From positions 648,271 through 712,270 of the forward strand of contig VZTG01002324.1 in assembly GCA_013397845.1 (NCBI GenBank): a stretch of 64,000 bases of DNA, read 5' to 3'. The notes beneath the pieces are model-generated. The model was not told the DNA's origin and searched no databases. It worked only from the letters and a program-made list of their open reading frames with translations. Positions 62,328 to 64,000 of this stretch are shown piece after piece (within the stretch, counting starts at the first letter, position 1; every line of letters begins with the position of its first letter). Source of the DNA: Melanocharis versteri (taxonomy: Eukaryota > Chordata > Aves > Passeriformes > Melanocharitidae). The position numbers and the translations under genes are program-made.

Positions 62328-64000
62328 AGTGTTTCTGTAAAATTAAATATGTTGATAGACATCAGCTCTGGTTTTGTGGATAACCTACAAAAGAAATCCA
62401 AATTACTCTATCTTTACGCATTAGATTAGATTAAGACAAGCAGAATATCCCATGGTTCCGTCTTGTCAGCGCTTTCCAAGGGTTTTTCTTTCTGTCATCT
62501 TTTCCTTCCTTACAGTGAAAAAGTTCCTCTGCATTAAAAGCAACTCATCACTGGAAATCTAAAATACAATCTTATGAAGCCCCATAGAAAAAAAAACAAA
62601 AACAAAACACTTCCTTTAATTAAAGCTGTACCCCATTGCTGACTTTTGTTAATTGACAAAAATGTAGATTTATTTATTTAATAAGATATTGAGAGACAAT
62701 TTTTCGTCTTTTCTTCCTCTGGGAAGTGTTTTATTGTTTGCTTCCTTTCTCTTGCCTGCTTGCTGTGTAATTTAAGACTGATGCCTCCCTCTGGGAAACA
62801 AAACTTGATCAGAGAACAGCCTGCACTGTCACCTAAACAAATTATGTTTTAGTCACTGCTGATGTTGGCTCTGTCATAATGGAAATGTATAATTAATGCC
62901 TTTGCTTTTACTGCTTTGGAAAGACAGCTCCCTGAATCTGGTTCAAGTGAGGGAATTTCAGGACTGCACCCTTTTCTCTTTCTAACCATTAACACAATGG
63001 ATCCCTAACACTGCCTCTAGAAATGGATGATCAAGTCCCTAATCTCTACAGTTATTTGTTAGATTTACAGTCCAGGCAATTTATTATTACTAAATAATAA
63101 AAATCTGCTGTGCTGCAAGAATTTGGCAAGGAATAAGAGAGGAGGGAAAACTCAGGAACACAGGTTAAATCCTATATTTCTCCTTTCAGCAGAGCTTGAA
63201 AAGATTAAGCTATTTCCATTAGTTTCCTGCAGAGTTGCAAGCAGTGATAATAGACATGTGCTAATTTCAGTATTGCACTGTGCTATGAAGCAGCATTTTA
63301 GATCATCTTTCACCTGTGACATGACTCTAAATACCCCCAATTAGCAGCTCTCTTTTTATTTTCAGTTTTTGTTGTTGGACTTATAGCAATGACTAAACAT
63401 CTGGTATTATGACTACAAATAGCCTTCGTCTCCTCACCTCTGGGTTGCAGTGTAGCTTTAGACTATTTATACTTTGGTCTAAAATTCTAAATGACCAAAT
63501 TATTCTTCTGTAATAGGTTCTAAATGACATTAAATGGATGGCCTCAGCTTTTTCTTTCCAAAATGGACATCTCTCTCACCTCTTTTAGCTACTGCACTGC
63601 CTAAAAAGCTCAACACAAGGAAATAACAGAAACATCATTTTCAGGACTGAAATAACCTTTGATTTCTACAAAAATACATAGAGACCAAGAAATACCAAAG
63701 GCAGATAACTGCACTTTAAACTCATTCTAGTGACATCAGAATCTCAGCATTTTTATTTAAATTCATTATCACGGTGTCTGGAGCTGTACAGAAACCAGAC
63801 CAAGGCAGCAAAGGTATCCATCCTCAAAGAGTTGTGGTCTAGATTGGTTGAAAAAAGACTTGGCTTCTAAAATTAAACTGCTACTCTATGCCATTTCCTT
63901 GTCAGGTATTTCTAGACACCATTTGCATACAGCTTCCTATTTCCACAGAAATATTCCTACATTCTGAAAATCTCTAATTCCATTGTTTGGTGCCACTATT
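62328..64000. other. non-coding, nothing recognised
   Basis: A+T-rich to the end of the window. Overlapping frames at 63123-63344 (plus) and 63152-63340 (minus) have no recognisable features. Confidence 0.5.

Overview
The window looks like A+T-rich nuclear DNA from a bird. The main evidence is six fragments of CR1 retrotransposons, the dominant LINE family of birds. They include 3' ends in the form typical of avian CR1, and remnants of the CR1 endonuclease and reverse transcriptase. Two stretches also match, from memory, LTR types common in avian genomes. Nothing suggests bacterial, plasmid or viral DNA: there are no operons, ribosome binding sites, tRNA or rRNA genes, or CRISPR arrays. These family assignments come from recognising the sequence; no database search was run.

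I find no protein-coding gene that I can name. The longest ATG-started reading frames (151 and 138 codons) are about the size expected by chance on six frames of 64 kb, and neither shows a known domain. Where open frames pile up on both strands, most piles sit on a G+C-richer transposon (6.3-6.9, 39.3-39.6 and 48.0-48.7 kb). The window is therefore best read as intergenic or deep intronic DNA. Exons of a long non-coding RNA, or short exons of an unrecognised gene, cannot be excluded by eye.

Layout: 0-3.4 kb is unremarkable apart from an unbroken run of 55 A at 1517-1571. At 3.48-3.81 kb two old CR1 pieces abut in opposite orientation. A forward LTR lies at 6.42-6.80 kb, followed by a T-rich tract holding the only ambiguous base (7212). 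From 7.9 to 16.2 kb there are several microsatellites. A reverse LTR lies at 22.0-22.3 kb. Three related copies of an unnamed repeat lie at 27.7-29.2 kb. A forward CR1 tail is at 39.27-39.59 kb. The richest region is 47.95-50.01 kb. It holds a reverse CR1 with endonuclease and 3' end joined through about 120 bp of foreign, coding-like sequence, and then an older reverse CR1 reverse-transcriptase remnant. A better preserved forward CR1 3' end is at 60.53-60.77 kb. The rest is A+T-rich single-copy-looking sequence.

Items most worth a second look are the foreign segment inside the 48-kb CR1, the three-copy repeat at 27.7-29.2 kb, a signal-peptide-like frame ending at a splice-donor-like site (31.77-31.96 kb), an open 168-bp exon-like segment at 17.65 kb, and two short perfect hairpins. 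I found no clear evidence of a new biological system.
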